DNA of 64,000 nt from Gemmobacter aquarius (GCF_003060865.1 NZ_CP028918.1:3398001-3462000); one strand, 5' to 3'; positions 27,644 to 38,109 are shown, counted from the stretch's first letter. Made by a program: numbers and translations. Notes: generated by a model from the sequence alone, not told the origin.

Positions 27644-28693
27644 ATGACGCATCTGTGGGTCAGGGCCGAACAGCGCCCGAACGAGGAACGTGTGGGCCTG
27701 ACGCCCGAAGGGGCGGCAGCCCTGCTCAAGGCCGGGCTGCGCGTCACGGTCGAACGCTCATCGGTGCGGGCAATCGGGATCGACGGCTATATCGCCGCAG
27801 GCTGCGAGATTGCGGCCGAAAATTCATGGCCCGATGCGCCCCGCGATGCGATCATCTTCGGGCTCAAGGAACTGCCCGAAGACGGCACGCCGCTGCACCA
27901 CAAGCACATCATGTTCGGCCATGCCTACAAGGGCCAACCCGCAGGGCGCGAGCTTCTCAAGCGGTTCAAGGCGGGCGGTGGCACGCTCTATGACCTTGAA
28001 TATCTGGTGAACGAAAACGGCCGCCGCGTCGCCGCATTCGGCTATTGGGCAGGCTTTGCCGGAGCCGCCGTCGCGCTGCGGGTCTGGGCAGCCCAGCAGC
28101 GCGGCCAGATCGCGGGGCCGGTGGCGAAATACGCCGGAAAGGCCGAACTGATCGCCGATTTGCAGCGCGAACTGGGCACCGCAAAGCGCCCCGAGGCGAT
28201 TGTCATCGGCGCCTTGGGCCGCGTCGGCACTGGCGCATCGGACCTGTGCGAACAGATGCAGGTCAAGGTCACGAAATGGGACATGGCCGAAACCGCCAGC
28301 GGCGGCCCATTCCCGCAGGTGCTCGAGCACGAGATTTTCCTCAACTGCATCCTCGCCTCTCCCGGTTGCCCGGTCTTCGTGCCCGCCTCCGCCAAGACGG
28401 CGGCGCGGCGGCTGACCGTGATCGGCGATATCGCCTGCGATCCGACCTCGGATTTCTCGCCCATCAAGGTCTATGACCGCGCGACCGACTGGAACGCACC
28501 GGCCCTGCGCGTGGCGGAAAATCCACCCCTCGACGTGACGGCAATCGACAACCTGCCATCCCTCTTGCCGGTCGAATCATCGCAGGATTACGCCGCGCAA
28601 CTCTTGCCCAGCCTCTCGACGCTGGTTGATCTGCAAAGCGGCGTCTGGGGACGGGCCAAAACGGAATACGACCGCCACGTGGCGACGGTCTAA
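27644..28693 (+). CDS. saccharopine dehydrogenase (NAD+, L-lysine-forming type)
   Basis: A 349-residue enzyme of the alanine dehydrogenase/PNT-like fold. N-terminal LWVRAEQRPNEERVGLTPEG, then HIMFGHAYKGQ, YDLEYLVNENGRRVAAFGYWAGFAG and C-terminal SPIKVYDRATDW, all typical of the Lys1-type enzyme. It interconverts lysine plus 2-oxoglutarate and saccharopine. The next gene (15 bp away) is the second saccharopine dehydrogenase type, so together they can run the saccharopine route of lysine, most likely in the catabolic direction. Confidence 0.92.
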   Translation: MTHLWVRAEQRPNEERVGLTPEGAAALLKAGLRVTVERSSVRAIGIDGYIAAGCEIAAENSWPDAPRDAIIFGLKELPEDGTPLHHKHIMFGHAYKGQPAGRELLKRFKAGGGTLYDLEYLVNENGRRVAAFGYWAGFAGAAVALRVWAAQQRGQIAGPVAKYAGKAELIADLQRELGTAKRPEAIVIGALGRVGTGASDLCEQMQVKVTKWDMAETASGGPFPQVLEHEIFLNCILASPGCPVFVPASAKTAARRLTVIGDIACDPTSDFSPIKVYDRATDWNAPALRVAENPPLDVTAIDNLPSLLPVESSQDYAAQLLPSLSTLVDLQSGVWGRAKTEYDRHVATV

Positions 28694-28708
28694 GGGGAGA
28701 AGACGGAT

Positions 28709-29851
28709 ATGACGATTCATTGGTGCGGAACGGGGCTGTCGTCGGTGCCGGGTTTGCGGCGTCTGATGACAGGCGGGCACAAGGTGGTGGTCTGGAACCG
28801 CACCGTCGAAAAGGCACGCGAAGCCGTGGGCGATCTGACCGCCGACATCCGCGCCTATTCGCTCGACGCGCTGGCTGCGGCGCTGCAGCCCGGCGATGTG
28901 GCAATCTCGATGCTGCCCGCCGACCAGCATGTCGGCATCGCCAAGGTCTGTCTGGAAAAGGGGGCGCATTTCGTTTCTTCCAGCTATATCGCGCCGGAAA
29001 TGAAGGCGCTTGATGCCGAATTCCGCGCCAAGGGCCTCGCTTCGGTGAACGAGGTCGGCCTCGACCCCGGCATCGACCACCTGATGGCGCATGATCTGGT
29101 GGCCCGCTACAGGGCCTCGGACGCCTATCACCCTGAAAACGTGCTCTCCTTCACCTCCTATTGCGGCGGCGTGCCCAAGGTCGCCAACGCCTTTAAATAC
29201 AAGTTCTCGTGGTCGCCGCTGGGCGTGCTAAAGGCCCTGCGCTCGCCCTCGCGGTCGCTCAAGGATTTCGCCGAATTCAAGGTGTCGCGCCCTTGGGATG
29301 CGATCACGGCCTATGACGCAGCCCTGCCCGTGCCCGAAAGCTTCGAGGTCTATCCCAACCGCGACAGCTACCCCTTCATGGCAGATTACCGCTTCGATCC
29401 AGGCTGGAAGGTCAAGGATTTCGTGCGCGGCACGATCCGCCTGAACGGCTGGGCTGACGCATGGGCCCCCGTGTTCCGCGAGATCGAAACGCTCGAAGGC
29501 CCCGCAGGCGATGCGCGTCTGGCCGAGATGGCCGCAGGCTTCTGGGCGGCCAATTCCTATGACGAAGGCGAAGCCGACCGCGTCGTCCTCTTCGTGTCGC
29601 TGAAAGCCGAACGCGACGGCAAGACCGTCTGGCACGAGGAATGGTCGATGGACGCATGGGGCGACGAACGCGGCACGGCGATGGCGCGTCTGGTGTCGGT
29701 GCCGGTGTCGATGGCGGTGGAATCGGTGCTTGCGGGCGAAATCGGCGCAGGCGTCCACGCCGCGCCGCATGACCCTGTGCTGATCGGCAAATGGATGGGG
29801 CAAATCAAGGGTCTGGTGCAGTATCTCGACCGCATCGACCATCTGGCCTGA
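28709..29851 (+). CDS. saccharopine dehydrogenase family protein (glutamate-forming type)
   Basis: A 380-residue protein with an N-terminal Rossmann motif (WCGTGLSSVPGL, about 5-16) and the Lys9-type blocks SSSYIAPEM, NEVGLDPGIDHLMAHD, and TSYCGGVPK. It would split saccharopine to 2-aminoadipate semialdehyde and glutamate. SD AAGGGGAGAAG upstream. Paired in an operon with the lysine-forming enzyme. Confidence 0.9.
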   Translation: MTIHWCGTGLSSVPGLRRLMTGGHKVVVWNRTVEKAREAVGDLTADIRAYSLDALAAALQPGDVAISMLPADQHVGIAKVCLEKGAHFVSSSYIAPEMKALDAEFRAKGLASVNEVGLDPGIDHLMAHDLVARYRASDAYHPENVLSFTSYCGGVPKVANAFKYKFSWSPLGVLKALRSPSRSLKDFAEFKVSRPWDAITAYDAALPVPESFEVYPNRDSYPFMADYRFDPGWKVKDFVRGTIRLNGWADAWAPVFREIETLEGPAGDARLAEMAAGFWAANSYDEGEADRVVLFVSLKAERDGKTVWHEEWSMDAWGDERGTAMARLVSVPVSMAVESVLAGEIGAGVHAAPHDPVLIGKWMGQIKGLVQYLDRIDHLA

Positions 29852-30061
29852 CCACCGGGGGTCTTGACCCCCGGACCCCCGGCGCTTTGCGGGGCGGGGG
29901 GCGGTGCGGTACGCACCGGGGGGGGGGCGAAAAGCCCCTCCCTTTCTGTCCGGGCATCGCGCAGGGGGCTTGCCCCGGTGACAAAGCGCCTGATCTCCGG
30001 GTAGGATCATCCTCAGGGACTCGGGGGTTCAACAATCCGGGCCGAACGGGGCAAGAACGGG
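29852..30061. other. GC-rich hairpin cluster with a G10 run
   Basis: No gene. Three hairpins follow the saccharopine operon: CCGGGGG/CCCCCGG (29855-29874), CCCCCGGCGCTTTGCGGGG, and GGTGCG/CGCACC (29903-29917). Ten consecutive G (29918-29927) come next. The first may end transcription although it lacks a T-run. Confidence 0.5.
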
Positions 30062-31773
30062 ATGGCAGGCGCTTTGTGGCAAGGGCTGGAAAACCGTTAC
30101 GCGCTGTGGCAGGCGCGGCGGGTTCGGGTGGCGACAGGCTTCGCCTCGCAGCCCGAACCGCATTCGATCGGGCATTTCGCACGCGGGCGGCAGTTGATCG
30201 CCGGAAATTTTCAGTTTGCCGGGCAGCTGGTCGAAGCCAAGGGCAAATCCATCTGGGATGTCGCTGCCGCGTCAGGCACCGCCTTTCAGGCCGAGGTACA
30301 GGGCTTTGGCTGGCTCGATGATCTGGCCGCCGTGGGCGACACCGCCGCCCGCAAGCGCGCGCAGGATTGGACGTTCCAGTGGATCGCAGCGCACAGACGC
30401 AGCCAAGCCGCCGGATGGACGCCCGATCTGACGGGGCGGCGGGTCATCCGCTGGGTGAACCACGCCTTCCTTTTGCTGCAAGGTCAGGATCGCGCCGGCT
30501 CTGAAGCCTATTTCCGCGCCCTGACGGTGCAGGTCGCCTACCTCGCGCGGCAATGGAAACGCGCAGCCCCCGGCCTTGCACGGTTCGAGGCGCTGACCGG
30601 CCTGATCGTGGCGGGCCTCGCGCTCGAAGGCATGCAAGGGCAGGTCGCGTCCGCAGTGACCGAACTGGCAAGGGACTGCCAGCGCGAGGTTGATGCCGAA
30701 GGCGGTATCGCCACGCGCAACCCCGAAGAATTGCTCGAGGTTTTCACGCTTCTCAACTGGGCGGAAATCGCCCTGTCCGAGGCGGGGCGCGGCGTGCCTG
30801 CCCAGTTGACTGCCGCAATCGCGCGGATCGCGCCGACCTTGCGCGCCCTGCGCCATGCCGATGGCGGTCTGGCGCGGTTTCATGGTGGCGGGCGCGGCCT
30901 TGAAGGGCGGCTCGATACGGCATTGGCCAATGCAGGGGTAAAGGCCGCTCCGGGGCCGGGCCTTGCGATGGGCTTTGCACGGCTGTCGGCAGGGCGGACA
31001 TCGGTGGTGGTCGACTCGGCCCCCCGGCGGGCGGGCGGGCGGGGCTTTCGGCGCATGCCTCGACCCTCGCGTTCGAGATGACATCGGGCCGCCGTCCGGT
31101 CGTGGTTAACTGCGGGTCGGGTCGCCCCTTTGGCGCGGAATGGGAGTTGGCGGGGCGGGCGACCGCGTCACACAGCACGCTGGCGCTTGATGGCGCCTCA
31201 TCCTCGCGCATCGGGCGCGACGGGCGCGATCTGGTCGAACGCGCGGGTGTCACGCAGGCGCAAATGGCCCATGACGGCGCGGGGCATCACCTGTCGGTGG
31301 CCCATACCGGCTGGTCGGCCACGCATGGGCTGATGCATGGGCGCGTGCTGACGCTCGACCCGCTCGGGCGCAGGCTGACCGGCACCGACACGCTCGAATG
31401 CGTGACCCCGGGGGAAAGAAAGCGCCTGTTGCAAGTGCTGGGCTCTGCCCCAGATGGCGTGGGCTTTGCCCTGCGCTTCCACCTGCACCCCGATGTCGAC
31501 GCCTCGATCGATCTGGGCGGCACGGCGGTTTCGCTCGCGCTGAAGTCCGGCGAAATCTGGGTGTTCCGGCACGACGGGCGCACAAAATTGTCGCTCGAGC
31601 CTTCGGTGCATCTGGAAAAAGGGCGTCTGCAACCACGTCCTGCGCGGCAAATCGTGCTTTCGGGCCATGCAAGCGGTTTCGAGACGCGGATCGGCTGGAC
31701 CTTGGCCAAGGCACAGGATACTCCGCTGGCCATCCGCGATCTGGACCGCGACGATATGCCGGTTCCGGTTTGA
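30062..31773 (+). pseudogene. heparinase II/III-family protein, interrupted by a frameshift
   Basis: Two ORFs make one gene. 30062-31081 (339 aa) encodes the helical alpha-toroid part (GRQLIAGNFQFAGQLVE, DWTFQWIAAH, HDGG-type region ADGGLARFHGGGRG). 31078-31773 (231 aa) encodes the beta-sandwich with TSGRRPVVVNCGSG and HDGAGHHLSVAHTGW. Just before the first stop, the other frame reads LSAHASTLAFEM, the missing link. One extra C in the run of six at 31020-31025, or one more GGGC unit in the tetranucleotide repeat at 31026-31045, would restore the frame. The pieces overlap as ATGA. In alphaproteobacteria these enzymes sit near purH, as here. Confidence 0.8.
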
Positions 31774-31800
31774 ACACTGTCGTATCTGGGGGCCTGACTG

Positions 31801-33387
31801 ATGCCGAACCTTGTTCCGATTGGCCGCGCGCTGATTTCCGTCTCCGACAAAAGCGGCCTCCTCGATCTGGCACGGGCGCTTGCGGCGCGCGGGGTCGAGC
31901 TTATCTCGACCGGCGGGACCAGCGGCATGCTGCGGACGGCGGGCCTGACAGTGCGCGACGTGGCCGAAGTGACCGGCTTTCCCGAAATGATGGACGGGCG
32001 GGTCAAGACCCTGCACCCCAACGTGCACGGCGCGCTTCTGGCCCTGCGCGACGATGACGAACACCTGCTCGCCATGGCCGCGCATGGCATCGAACCGATC
32101 GACCTTCTGATCGTCAACCTCTACCCCTTCGAGGAAACCGTGGCCAAAGGCGCCGACCACGCCACCTGCATCGAGAACATCGATATTGGCGGCCCCGCGA
32201 TGATCCGCGCCGCATCGAAGAACCATAAATTCGTGACCGTGCTGACCGACCCCGCCGATTATCAGGGCCTGCTCGACCAGTTGGCCGCGCATGACGGTGC
32301 GACAACCATGGCCTTCCGCCAAAAGATGGCGCTTGCCGCTTACGGCAAGACCGCCGCCTATGACACTGCCGTATCGAACTGGCTTGCGGGCGAGATTGCC
32401 GAAAAGACCCCGCGCCACCGTTCGTTTGCCGGAAAACTCGCCCAAGGGCTGCGCTACGGCGAAAACCCGCATCAGGGCGCGGCTTTCTACACCGACGGAT
32501 CGAAACGCGAGGGCGTGGCGACTGCAAAGCAGTGGCAGGGCAAGGAACTGTCCTACAACAACATCAACGACACCGACGCCGCCTTTGAACTGGTGGCCGA
32601 ATTCGCCGGAGACGCCCCGGCCTGCGCCATCATCAAACACGCCAACCCCTGCGGCGTGGCCGTGGGCACGACGCTGGCCGAAGCCTACCTGCGCGCCTAT
32701 GACTGCGACCGCACCAGCGCCTTTGGTGGCATCGTGGCGCTGAACCAACCGCTCGACGCCGCAACCGCCGAAAAGATCGTCGAGATTTTCACCGAGGTCG
32801 TGATCGCTCCGGGTGCCAGTGACGAAGCGCGCGCCATCTTTGCCGCCAAGAAGAACCTGCGCCTTCTTACCACCGCAGGCCTGCCCGATGCGCGGTCGCA
32901 AGGCTTGGCCTTCAAGCAGGTCGCGGGCGGCTTTCTAGTGCAGGACCGCGATGCTGGCGTGCTTTCCACCCGCGACCTGCGCGTGGTGACCAAGCGCGCC
33001 CCGACCGATGCCGAAATGGCCGACATGCTTTTCGCGTGGAAAGTCGCCAAACATGTCAAATCCAATGCCATCATCTACGTCAAAAACGGCGCGACCGTCG
33101 GCGTGGGCGCAGGCCAGATGAGCCGGATCGACTCGACCCGAATCGCCGCCCGCAAATCGCAAGATATGGCGGAAGCCTTGGGCCTGCCCGCCCCCCTTAC
33201 CCAAGGCTCGGTCGTCGCCTCTGACGCCTTCTTCCCCTTTGCCGACGGATTGGTTGCAGCCGCCGAAGCCGGCGCCACGGCGATCATCCAGCCCGGCGGC
33301 AGCATGCGCGACGACGAGGTGATCGCCGCCGCCGATGCGGCAGGGCTGGCGATGGTGTTCACCGGAATGCGGCATTTCCGGCATTGA
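31801..33387 (+). CDS. purH: bifunctional AICAR transformylase/IMP cyclohydrolase
   Basis: A 528-residue PurH. The N-terminal MGS-like IMP cyclohydrolase domain has [18 protein letters not shown] and STGGTSGML, and the C-terminal AICAR transformylase has [27 protein letters not shown] and a terminal [10 protein letters not shown]. It performs the last two steps of IMP synthesis. ATG 31801 follows GGGGGCCTGACTG, 27 bp after the heparinase-like gene. Confidence 0.97.
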   Translation: MPNLVPIGRALISVSDKSGLLDLARALAARGVELISTGGTSGMLRTAGLTVRDVAEVTGFPEMMDGRVKTLHPNVHGALLALRDDDEHLLAMAAHGIEPIDLLIVNLYPFEETVAKGADHATCIENIDIGGPAMIRAASKNHKFVTVLTDPADYQGLLDQLAAHDGATTMAFRQKMALAAYGKTAAYDTAVSNWLAGEIAEKTPRHRSFAGKLAQGLRYGENPHQGAAFYTDGSKREGVATAKQWQGKELSYNNINDTDAAFELVAEFAGDAPACAIIKHANPCGVAVGTTLAEAYLRAYDCDRTSAFGGIVALNQPLDAATAEKIVEIFTEVVIAPGASDEARAIFAAKKNLRLLTTAGLPDARSQGLAFKQVAGGFLVQDRDAGVLSTRDLRVVTKRAPTDAEMADMLFAWKVAKHVKSNAIIYVKNGATVGVGAGQMSRIDSTRIAARKSQDMAEALGLPAPLTQGSVVASDAFFPFADGLVAAAEAGATAIIQPGGSMRDDEVIAAADAAGLAMVFTGMRHFRH

Positions 33388-33400
33388 AAGGGTAACGGGC

Positions 33401-33913
33401 ATGCGTTTGGCAGCTTTGGTTGCAGGCGGAATTTTCCTGCTGGATCAGGCGACGAAACTGGCCGTCGTCCAGGGCCTGAACCTGATCGAACGGGGCGGCA
33501 TCGACGTGCTGCCGCCCTATCTGACGTTCCGCATGGCGTGGAACCGTGGCATCAACTTTGGCCTCTTCGCGCATGATGCCGATGTGATGCGCTGGGTGCT
33601 GATCGCCGTGTCACTGGCGATCTCGGCCTGGGTCTGGATCTGGGTGCGCCGCGAAGGCGCCACCCGCTGGGCGCAAATCTCGGCTGGCGTGCTGATCGGC
33701 GGCGCGCTTGGCAACGTGATCGACCGCGTGGTCTACGGCGCAGTGGCCGATTTCCTGAACATGTCCTGCTGCGGTTTCGAAAACCCCTATGCGTTCAACG
33801 TGGCAGACATCGCAGTTTTCGCGGGCGCCTTCGGGCTGGTGCTGTTTTCCGGCGACCAAGGCCCCGACCGCAAGGCCAAGCGCAGCAAGCTGCGGGAAAA
33901 GCTCCGCAAATAG
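33401..33913 (+). CDS. lspA: lipoprotein signal peptidase (signal peptidase II)
   Basis: A 170-residue membrane protein with four helices and the SPase II motifs: [22 protein letters not shown], and the two catalytic Asp in [17 protein letters not shown] and [11 protein letters not shown]. It cleaves the signal peptides of lipoproteins such as LptE and DUF3576/DUF3035 found in this window. Start at 33401 with AAAGGGTAACGGGC upstream. It is 13 bp after purH. Confidence 0.95.
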   Translation: MRLAALVAGGIFLLDQATKLAVVQGLNLIERGGIDVLPPYLTFRMAWNRGINFGLFAHDADVMRWVLIAVSLAISAWVWIWVRREGATRWAQISAGVLIGGALGNVIDRVVYGAVADFLNMSCCGFENPYAFNVADIAVFAGAFGLVLFSGDQGPDRKAKRSKLREKLRK

Positions 33914-33999
33914 CCTGTGTTCAGGCCAAGGCGGAAAGACCCGTGACGCGGGGGATACGATAGGCTAAGACGGGGCGACAAGGTTCGACGGAGGCGGTA

Positions 34000-34536
34000 A
34001 TGCAGGCAGCACGGGGGGTTCTCATGGTCGCAATGGCGGCTGTGCTGACGCTTGCGGCCTGCGGCCGGGGCGACAAGGCCCCGTCGCTGATGAACGTACG
34101 GTCGACCTCGCAGGGACCGGACGAATTCGCGATCCTGCCGCCCAAGCCTCTTACATTGCCGACCGATCTGGCCGCCTTGCCCGAACCTACGCCCGGCGGG
34201 CCCAACCTGACCGACCCCACACCCGAAGCCGACGCGATTGCGGCACTCGGCGGCACGCTGCGCCCCGCAGGCGGGGTTCCAGCCTCCGATGGTGGCCTGA
34301 CATCCTACGCCGCCCGCTTCGGCATCGCCTCCGACATCCGCCAGACACTTGCGGGCGAAGACCTCGAATGGCGCAGAGACAACAACGGGCGCATCCTCGA
34401 ACGTCTGCTCAACGTGAACGTCTATTACAAAGCCTATGCCGACATGTCGCTCGACCAGCAGGCCGAGCTGTGGCGTTGGCGCCAGGCTGGCGTCCGCACG
34501 CCTTCGGCCCCGCCGCCCAAACCGGACGAGAAGTAA
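34000..34536 (+). CDS. DUF3035 lipoprotein (BamF-like)
   Basis: A 178-residue protein with a lipobox (LTLAAC, Cys21) and the motif GPDEFAILPPKPLTLP, which defines DUF3035. In Caulobacter a protein with this motif was described as BamF, an alphaproteobacterial accessory of the outer-membrane beta-barrel machinery with a BamC-like segment. Likely role: envelope assembly. It follows lspA, which would process it. Confidence 0.82.
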   Translation: MQAARGVLMVAMAAVLTLAACGRGDKAPSLMNVRSTSQGPDEFAILPPKPLTLPTDLAALPEPTPGGPNLTDPTPEADAIAALGGTLRPAGGVPASDGGLTSYAARFGIASDIRQTLAGEDLEWRRDNNGRILERLLNVNVYYKAYADMSLDQQAELWRWRQAGVRTPSAPPPKPDEK

Positions 34537-34621
34537 TCGCCGGTCACAAGCGCGTAGGGGCGGGTTGAACCTGCCCGCGCCGTGGCGCACCTTTGCGGTC
34601 AAAGCACTGGAGGTTGCGTCG

Positions 34622-35968
34622 ATGGTCAGAAGCGTCAGGTATGCGGTTGCAGCCATTTTCGGGCTTTGCGCGCAATTGCAGCCCGTCTGGGCCGAGGATG
34701 TCACCACCTTCACGCTAAAGAACGGTCTGGAAGTCGTCGTGATCGAAGATCACCGCGCCCCGGTCGTGGTGCACATGGTCTGGTATCGCGTAGGCGCAGC
34801 CGATGAACCGGCGGGCAAATCGGGCATCGCGCATTTTCTGGAACACCTGATGTTCAAGGGCACGAAAACCGTCGGTCCGGGCGAGTTTTCCGACACGGTC
34901 GAAGCGCAGGGCGGCAATGACAACGCCTTTACCAGCTGGGATTACACCGCCTATTTCCAGCGCGTCGCGGCTGACCGTCTGGGCCTGATGATGCAGCTCG
35001 AAGCCGACCGCATGCAGAACCTGCAACTGACCGACGAAGTTGTGCTGCCCGAACGTGATGTCATCATCGAAGAACGCAACCAGCGCACCGACAACAGCCC
35101 CGGCGCGCTGCTGAACGAACAGATGCGCGCAGCGCAGTATCTCTCCAGCCCCTACGGCATCCCGATCATCGGCTGGAAGCACGAGATGCAGACCCTGACG
35201 CGTCAGGATGCGCTGGCCTACTACAAAGCCCATTACGCGCCCAACAACGCGATATTGGTGGTGGCAGGCGACGTGACGCCCGATCAGGTCAAGACCTTGG
35301 CCGAACAGCACTACGGCCCCCTCCAGCCCGCACCCGGCGTGCAACCGCGCCAGCGCCCGCAAGAACCGCCGCAACTGGCCGAGCGCCGTCTGTCCTACAG
35401 CGACGAACGGGTCTCCGAACCCTATTTCACCCGCAGCTACCTTGCGCCCGAACGTGACCCCGGCGACCAGAAAACCGCAGCCGCGCTGGCCATTCTTGCA
35501 GAACTCCTCGGCGGGAGCGGCCAAACCTCGGTCCTGTCGCAAGCCCTGCAATTCGGTGACGCGCCAAAGGCGACCTATGCCACGGCGATGTATGATGGCA
35601 GCTCGCTTGATGACACCACCTTCAACCTGCTCGCCGTCCCCGTGCCCGGCGTGTCGCTTCCCGATCTGGAAGCCGAGGTTGACAAGGTCATCGCGCAATT
35701 CCTGACAGACGGGCCGGACCCCGCCGCCTTTGAACGGATCAAGACGCAAATCAGAGCCGCCGACATCTACGCCCGCGACGACAGCCAAGGTCTCGCCCAA
35801 CGCTACGGCGAAGGGTTGACCACGGGCCTGACGGTCGCAGACATCGAGGCATGGCCCGATGTCCTGTCATCGGTCACCATCGACGATGTGAAAGCCGCGG
35901 CCGCGATGGTCTTTGACCGCAAGAAATCGGTAACCGGCTACCTGATGGCCGAGGAGGCTGGACAATGA
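34622..35968 (+). CDS. M16-family zinc peptidase, active subunit
   Basis: A 448-residue pitrilysin-type protease. Signal peptide 1-24 (PVWAE), zinc motif HFLEH (71-75) in GIAHFLEHLMFKGT, and the distal Glu in ERDVIIEERNQRTDN. Periplasmic. Start at 34622 with CTGGAGG upstream; the frame extends into the DUF3035 gene. It overlaps the next M16 gene by 4 bp, which lacks the zinc motif. Such pairs act as heterodimers in bacteria. Confidence 0.93.
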   Translation: MVRSVRYAVAAIFGLCAQLQPVWAEDVTTFTLKNGLEVVVIEDHRAPVVVHMVWYRVGAADEPAGKSGIAHFLEHLMFKGTKTVGPGEFSDTVEAQGGNDNAFTSWDYTAYFQRVAADRLGLMMQLEADRMQNLQLTDEVVLPERDVIIEERNQRTDNSPGALLNEQMRAAQYLSSPYGIPIIGWKHEMQTLTRQDALAYYKAHYAPNNAILVVAGDVTPDQVKTLAEQHYGPLQPAPGVQPRQRPQEPPQLAERRLSYSDERVSEPYFTRSYLAPERDPGDQKTAAALAILAELLGGSGQTSVLSQALQFGDAPKATYATAMYDGSSLDDTTFNLLAVPVPGVSLPDLEAEVDKVIAQFLTDGPDPAAFERIKTQIRAADIYARDDSQGLAQRYGEGLTTGLTVADIEAWPDVLSSVTIDDVKAAAAMVFDRKKSVTGYLMAEEAGQ

Positions 35969-37284
35969 GCATGATGCGATTTCTTTCGGTCATTTCAATC
36001 GCCCTCGCCTTGGCGGCACCGGCCCGCGCCGCCGTCGACATTCAGGAAGTCACCTCGCCCGGCGGCATCAAGGCTTGGCTGGTCACAGACCCGAACATCC
36101 CCTTCACCGCGCTGGAAGTGCGCTTCCGCGGCGGCAGCAGCGTCGAGTCGCCCGACAAGCGCGGTGCCGTCAACCTGATGACCGCGCTGATCGAAGAAGG
36201 CACCGGCGACATGGACTCGGTCGGTTTCGCCCAAGCCCGCGACAGTCTGGCGGCGTCCTTCTCGTTTTCCTCCGATGCCGACAGCGTGGCCGTCTCGGCC
36301 CAGTTCCTGACCGAAAACCGCGACAAGGCGGTCGATCTTTTGCGCCAGGCCATCACCGCCCCACGCTTTGACGCCGACGCCATCGAACGGGTGCGCGGAC
36401 AGGTGCTATCGAACCTGCGCTCCAGCGCCAAAGACCCCGGCGACATGGCAGGCAAGGCCTTCAACGCAATGGCCTTTGGCGACCACCCCTATGCCACATC
36501 GCCCCAAGGCACCGAGGAAAGCGTAAAATCTCTGACCCGCGACGATCTGGTCGCCGCCCATCAGGCCACCATTGCCCGCGACCGGATCTTCGTTGCAGCC
36601 GCAGGCGACATTTCCGCCGCCGATCTGGGCGCGATGCTCGACACGCTGTTCGGCGCCCTGCCCGAAACCGGCGCGCCCCTACCCGGTCGCGCCCCGTTCA
36701 ACCTGACCGGCGGCACCACCGTGATCGACTACCCCGGCCCGCAATCGGTGGTGCTTTGGGGCGAACAGGGCATCAAGCGCGACCATCCCGATTTCTTCGC
36801 CGCCAGCATCCTCAACGAAATCCTCGGCGGCTCGCGCTTCTCGGCCCGCCTCATGTCGGAAGTGCGCGAAAAGCGCGGGCTGACCTATGGCATCGGCACC
36901 TCGCTTTCGGCCTACGACCAAGCCGAATTGCTCGCCGGCCAGTCCAACATCCCCAACGCCAAGGTCAAAGACGCGGTCGAGGTGATCAAGGCCGAATGGG
37001 CAAAGCTGGCCGAACAGGGCATCACCGCCGAGGAATTGCAGGCCACCAAAACCTATCTGACCGGCGCCTACCCCCTGCGGTTTGACGGCAACGGCCCGCT
37101 TGCGACGATCATGGTGAACATGCAGCTTATCGGCCTGCCCGCCGATTACCCCAAGACCCGCAACGACAAGGTGAACGCGGTCACGCTCGAAGACACCAAC
37201 CGCGTGGCGAAAGAGCTGTTCCGCCCCGAAAACCTGCGCTTCGTGATCGTGGGCGAACCCGAGGGCGTTTCCTCAACCGACTGA
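35965..37284 (+). CDS. M16-family peptidase-like protein, inactive partner
   Basis: A 439-residue M16 paralog with signal peptide (1-22, APARA). Where the active partner has HFLEH, this one reads RGAVNLMTALIEEGTG, so the zinc ligands are gone. The C-terminal half keeps the M16C pattern SRLMSEVREKRGLTYGIGTSL with the substrate-binding Arg/Tyr, as expected for the noncatalytic half of a PepR/ YmxG-like pair. ATGA overlap with the active subunit gene. Confidence 0.9.
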   Translation: MSMMRFLSVISIALALAAPARAAVDIQEVTSPGGIKAWLVTDPNIPFTALEVRFRGGSSVESPDKRGAVNLMTALIEEGTGDMDSVGFAQARDSLAASFSFSSDADSVAVSAQFLTENRDKAVDLLRQAITAPRFDADAIERVRGQVLSNLRSSAKDPGDMAGKAFNAMAFGDHPYATSPQGTEESVKSLTRDDLVAAHQATIARDRIFVAAAGDISAADLGAMLDTLFGALPETGAPLPGRAPFNLTGGTTVIDYPGPQSVVLWGEQGIKRDHPDFFAASILNEILGGSRFSARLMSEVREKRGLTYGIGTSLSAYDQAELLAGQSNIPNAKVKDAVEVIKAEWAKLAEQGITAEELQATKTYLTGAYPLRFDGNGPLATIMVNMQLIGLPADYPKTRNDKVNAVTLEDTNRVAKELFRPENLRFVIVGEPEGVSSTD

Positions 37285-37356
37285 CCACGCCCCTGCCGTC
37301 ACACCAGACGGCAGGGCGTTAACCTTTCCTCAACCATCCCCTGCCACGCTTCACGC

Positions 37357-38109
37357 ATGGCACATGGTTTCAACGATTCCCTTCCCCTGTTTACCGACGC
37401 CGACGAAGCGGCGGCCGTCCCCCTGCCCGACCGCTTGCCCAGCTATATCGCCGATCACCGCAAACGCCTGCGGGCGCGTTTCATGGAAGGCGGGGCCAAT
37501 GCGGTTGCGGAATACGAACTCCTTGAACTCATCCTGTTTCGCGCAATCCCGCGACAGGATGTCAAACCCCTCGCCCATCTCCTTTTGCAAACCTTTGGCG
37601 ATCTTGCCCGCACCATCGCCGCCCCGATCCCGCAGTTGCAGCGGGTCAAGGGTGTGGGCGAAGCCGTCATCTTAGAGCTCAAACTGATCGAGGCCGCCTC
37701 GCAGCGCATGGCGCGGTCGCGGGTGATGCAGCGGCCGGTCCTGTCGTCATGGGCGGCCTTGCTCGACTATTGCCACACCGTCATGGCGCACCGCGAAACC
37801 GAACAATTCCGCATCCTGTTCCTCGATCGCAAGAACGTGCTGATCGCCGACGAAGAACAGGCCAAGGGCACCGTCGACCACGTCCCCGTCTACCCGCGCG
37901 AGGTGGTCAAACGTGCGCTCGAACTCAACGCCTCGGCGCTGATCCTCGTGCACAACCACCCCTCGGGCGACCCCACGCCGTCGCAATCCGACATCGACAT
38001 GACCGACCAGATCCGCCACGCCTGCAGCGCATTGGGCCTGACCCTGCACGACCATCTGATCATCGGCAAAAGCGCCGAGGTCAGTTTCCGCGCAGCAGGC
38101 CACCTGTAA
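37357..38109 (+). CDS. radC: RadC family protein (JAB/MPN domain)
   Basis: A 250-residue RadC/UPF0758 protein. An N-terminal helix-hairpin-helix region ([16 protein letters not shown]) is followed by a JAMM metalloprotease-like motif [20 protein letters not shown]. Although named for DNA repair, the biochemical role is unclear. Its 3' end overlaps the convergent PBP-OmpA gene by 29 bp. Confidence 0.92.
   Translation: MAHGFNDSLPLFTDADEAAAVPLPDRLPSYIADHRKRLRARFMEGGANAVAEYELLELILFRAIPRQDVKPLAHLLLQTFGDLARTIAAPIPQLQRVKGVGEAVILELKLIEAASQRMARSRVMQRPVLSSWAALLDYCHTVMAHRETEQFRILFLDRKNVLIADEEQAKGTVDHVPVYPREVVKRALELNASALILVHNHPSGDPTPSQSDIDMTDQIRHACSALGLTLHDHLIIGKSAEVSFRAAGHL

Noticed and set aside
31078..31773. 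ATG-started ORF as a separate heparinase-like gene
   Set aside because: The missing junction LSAHASTLAFEM is encoded in its frame upstream of the ATG, so it is the 3' half of one gene.
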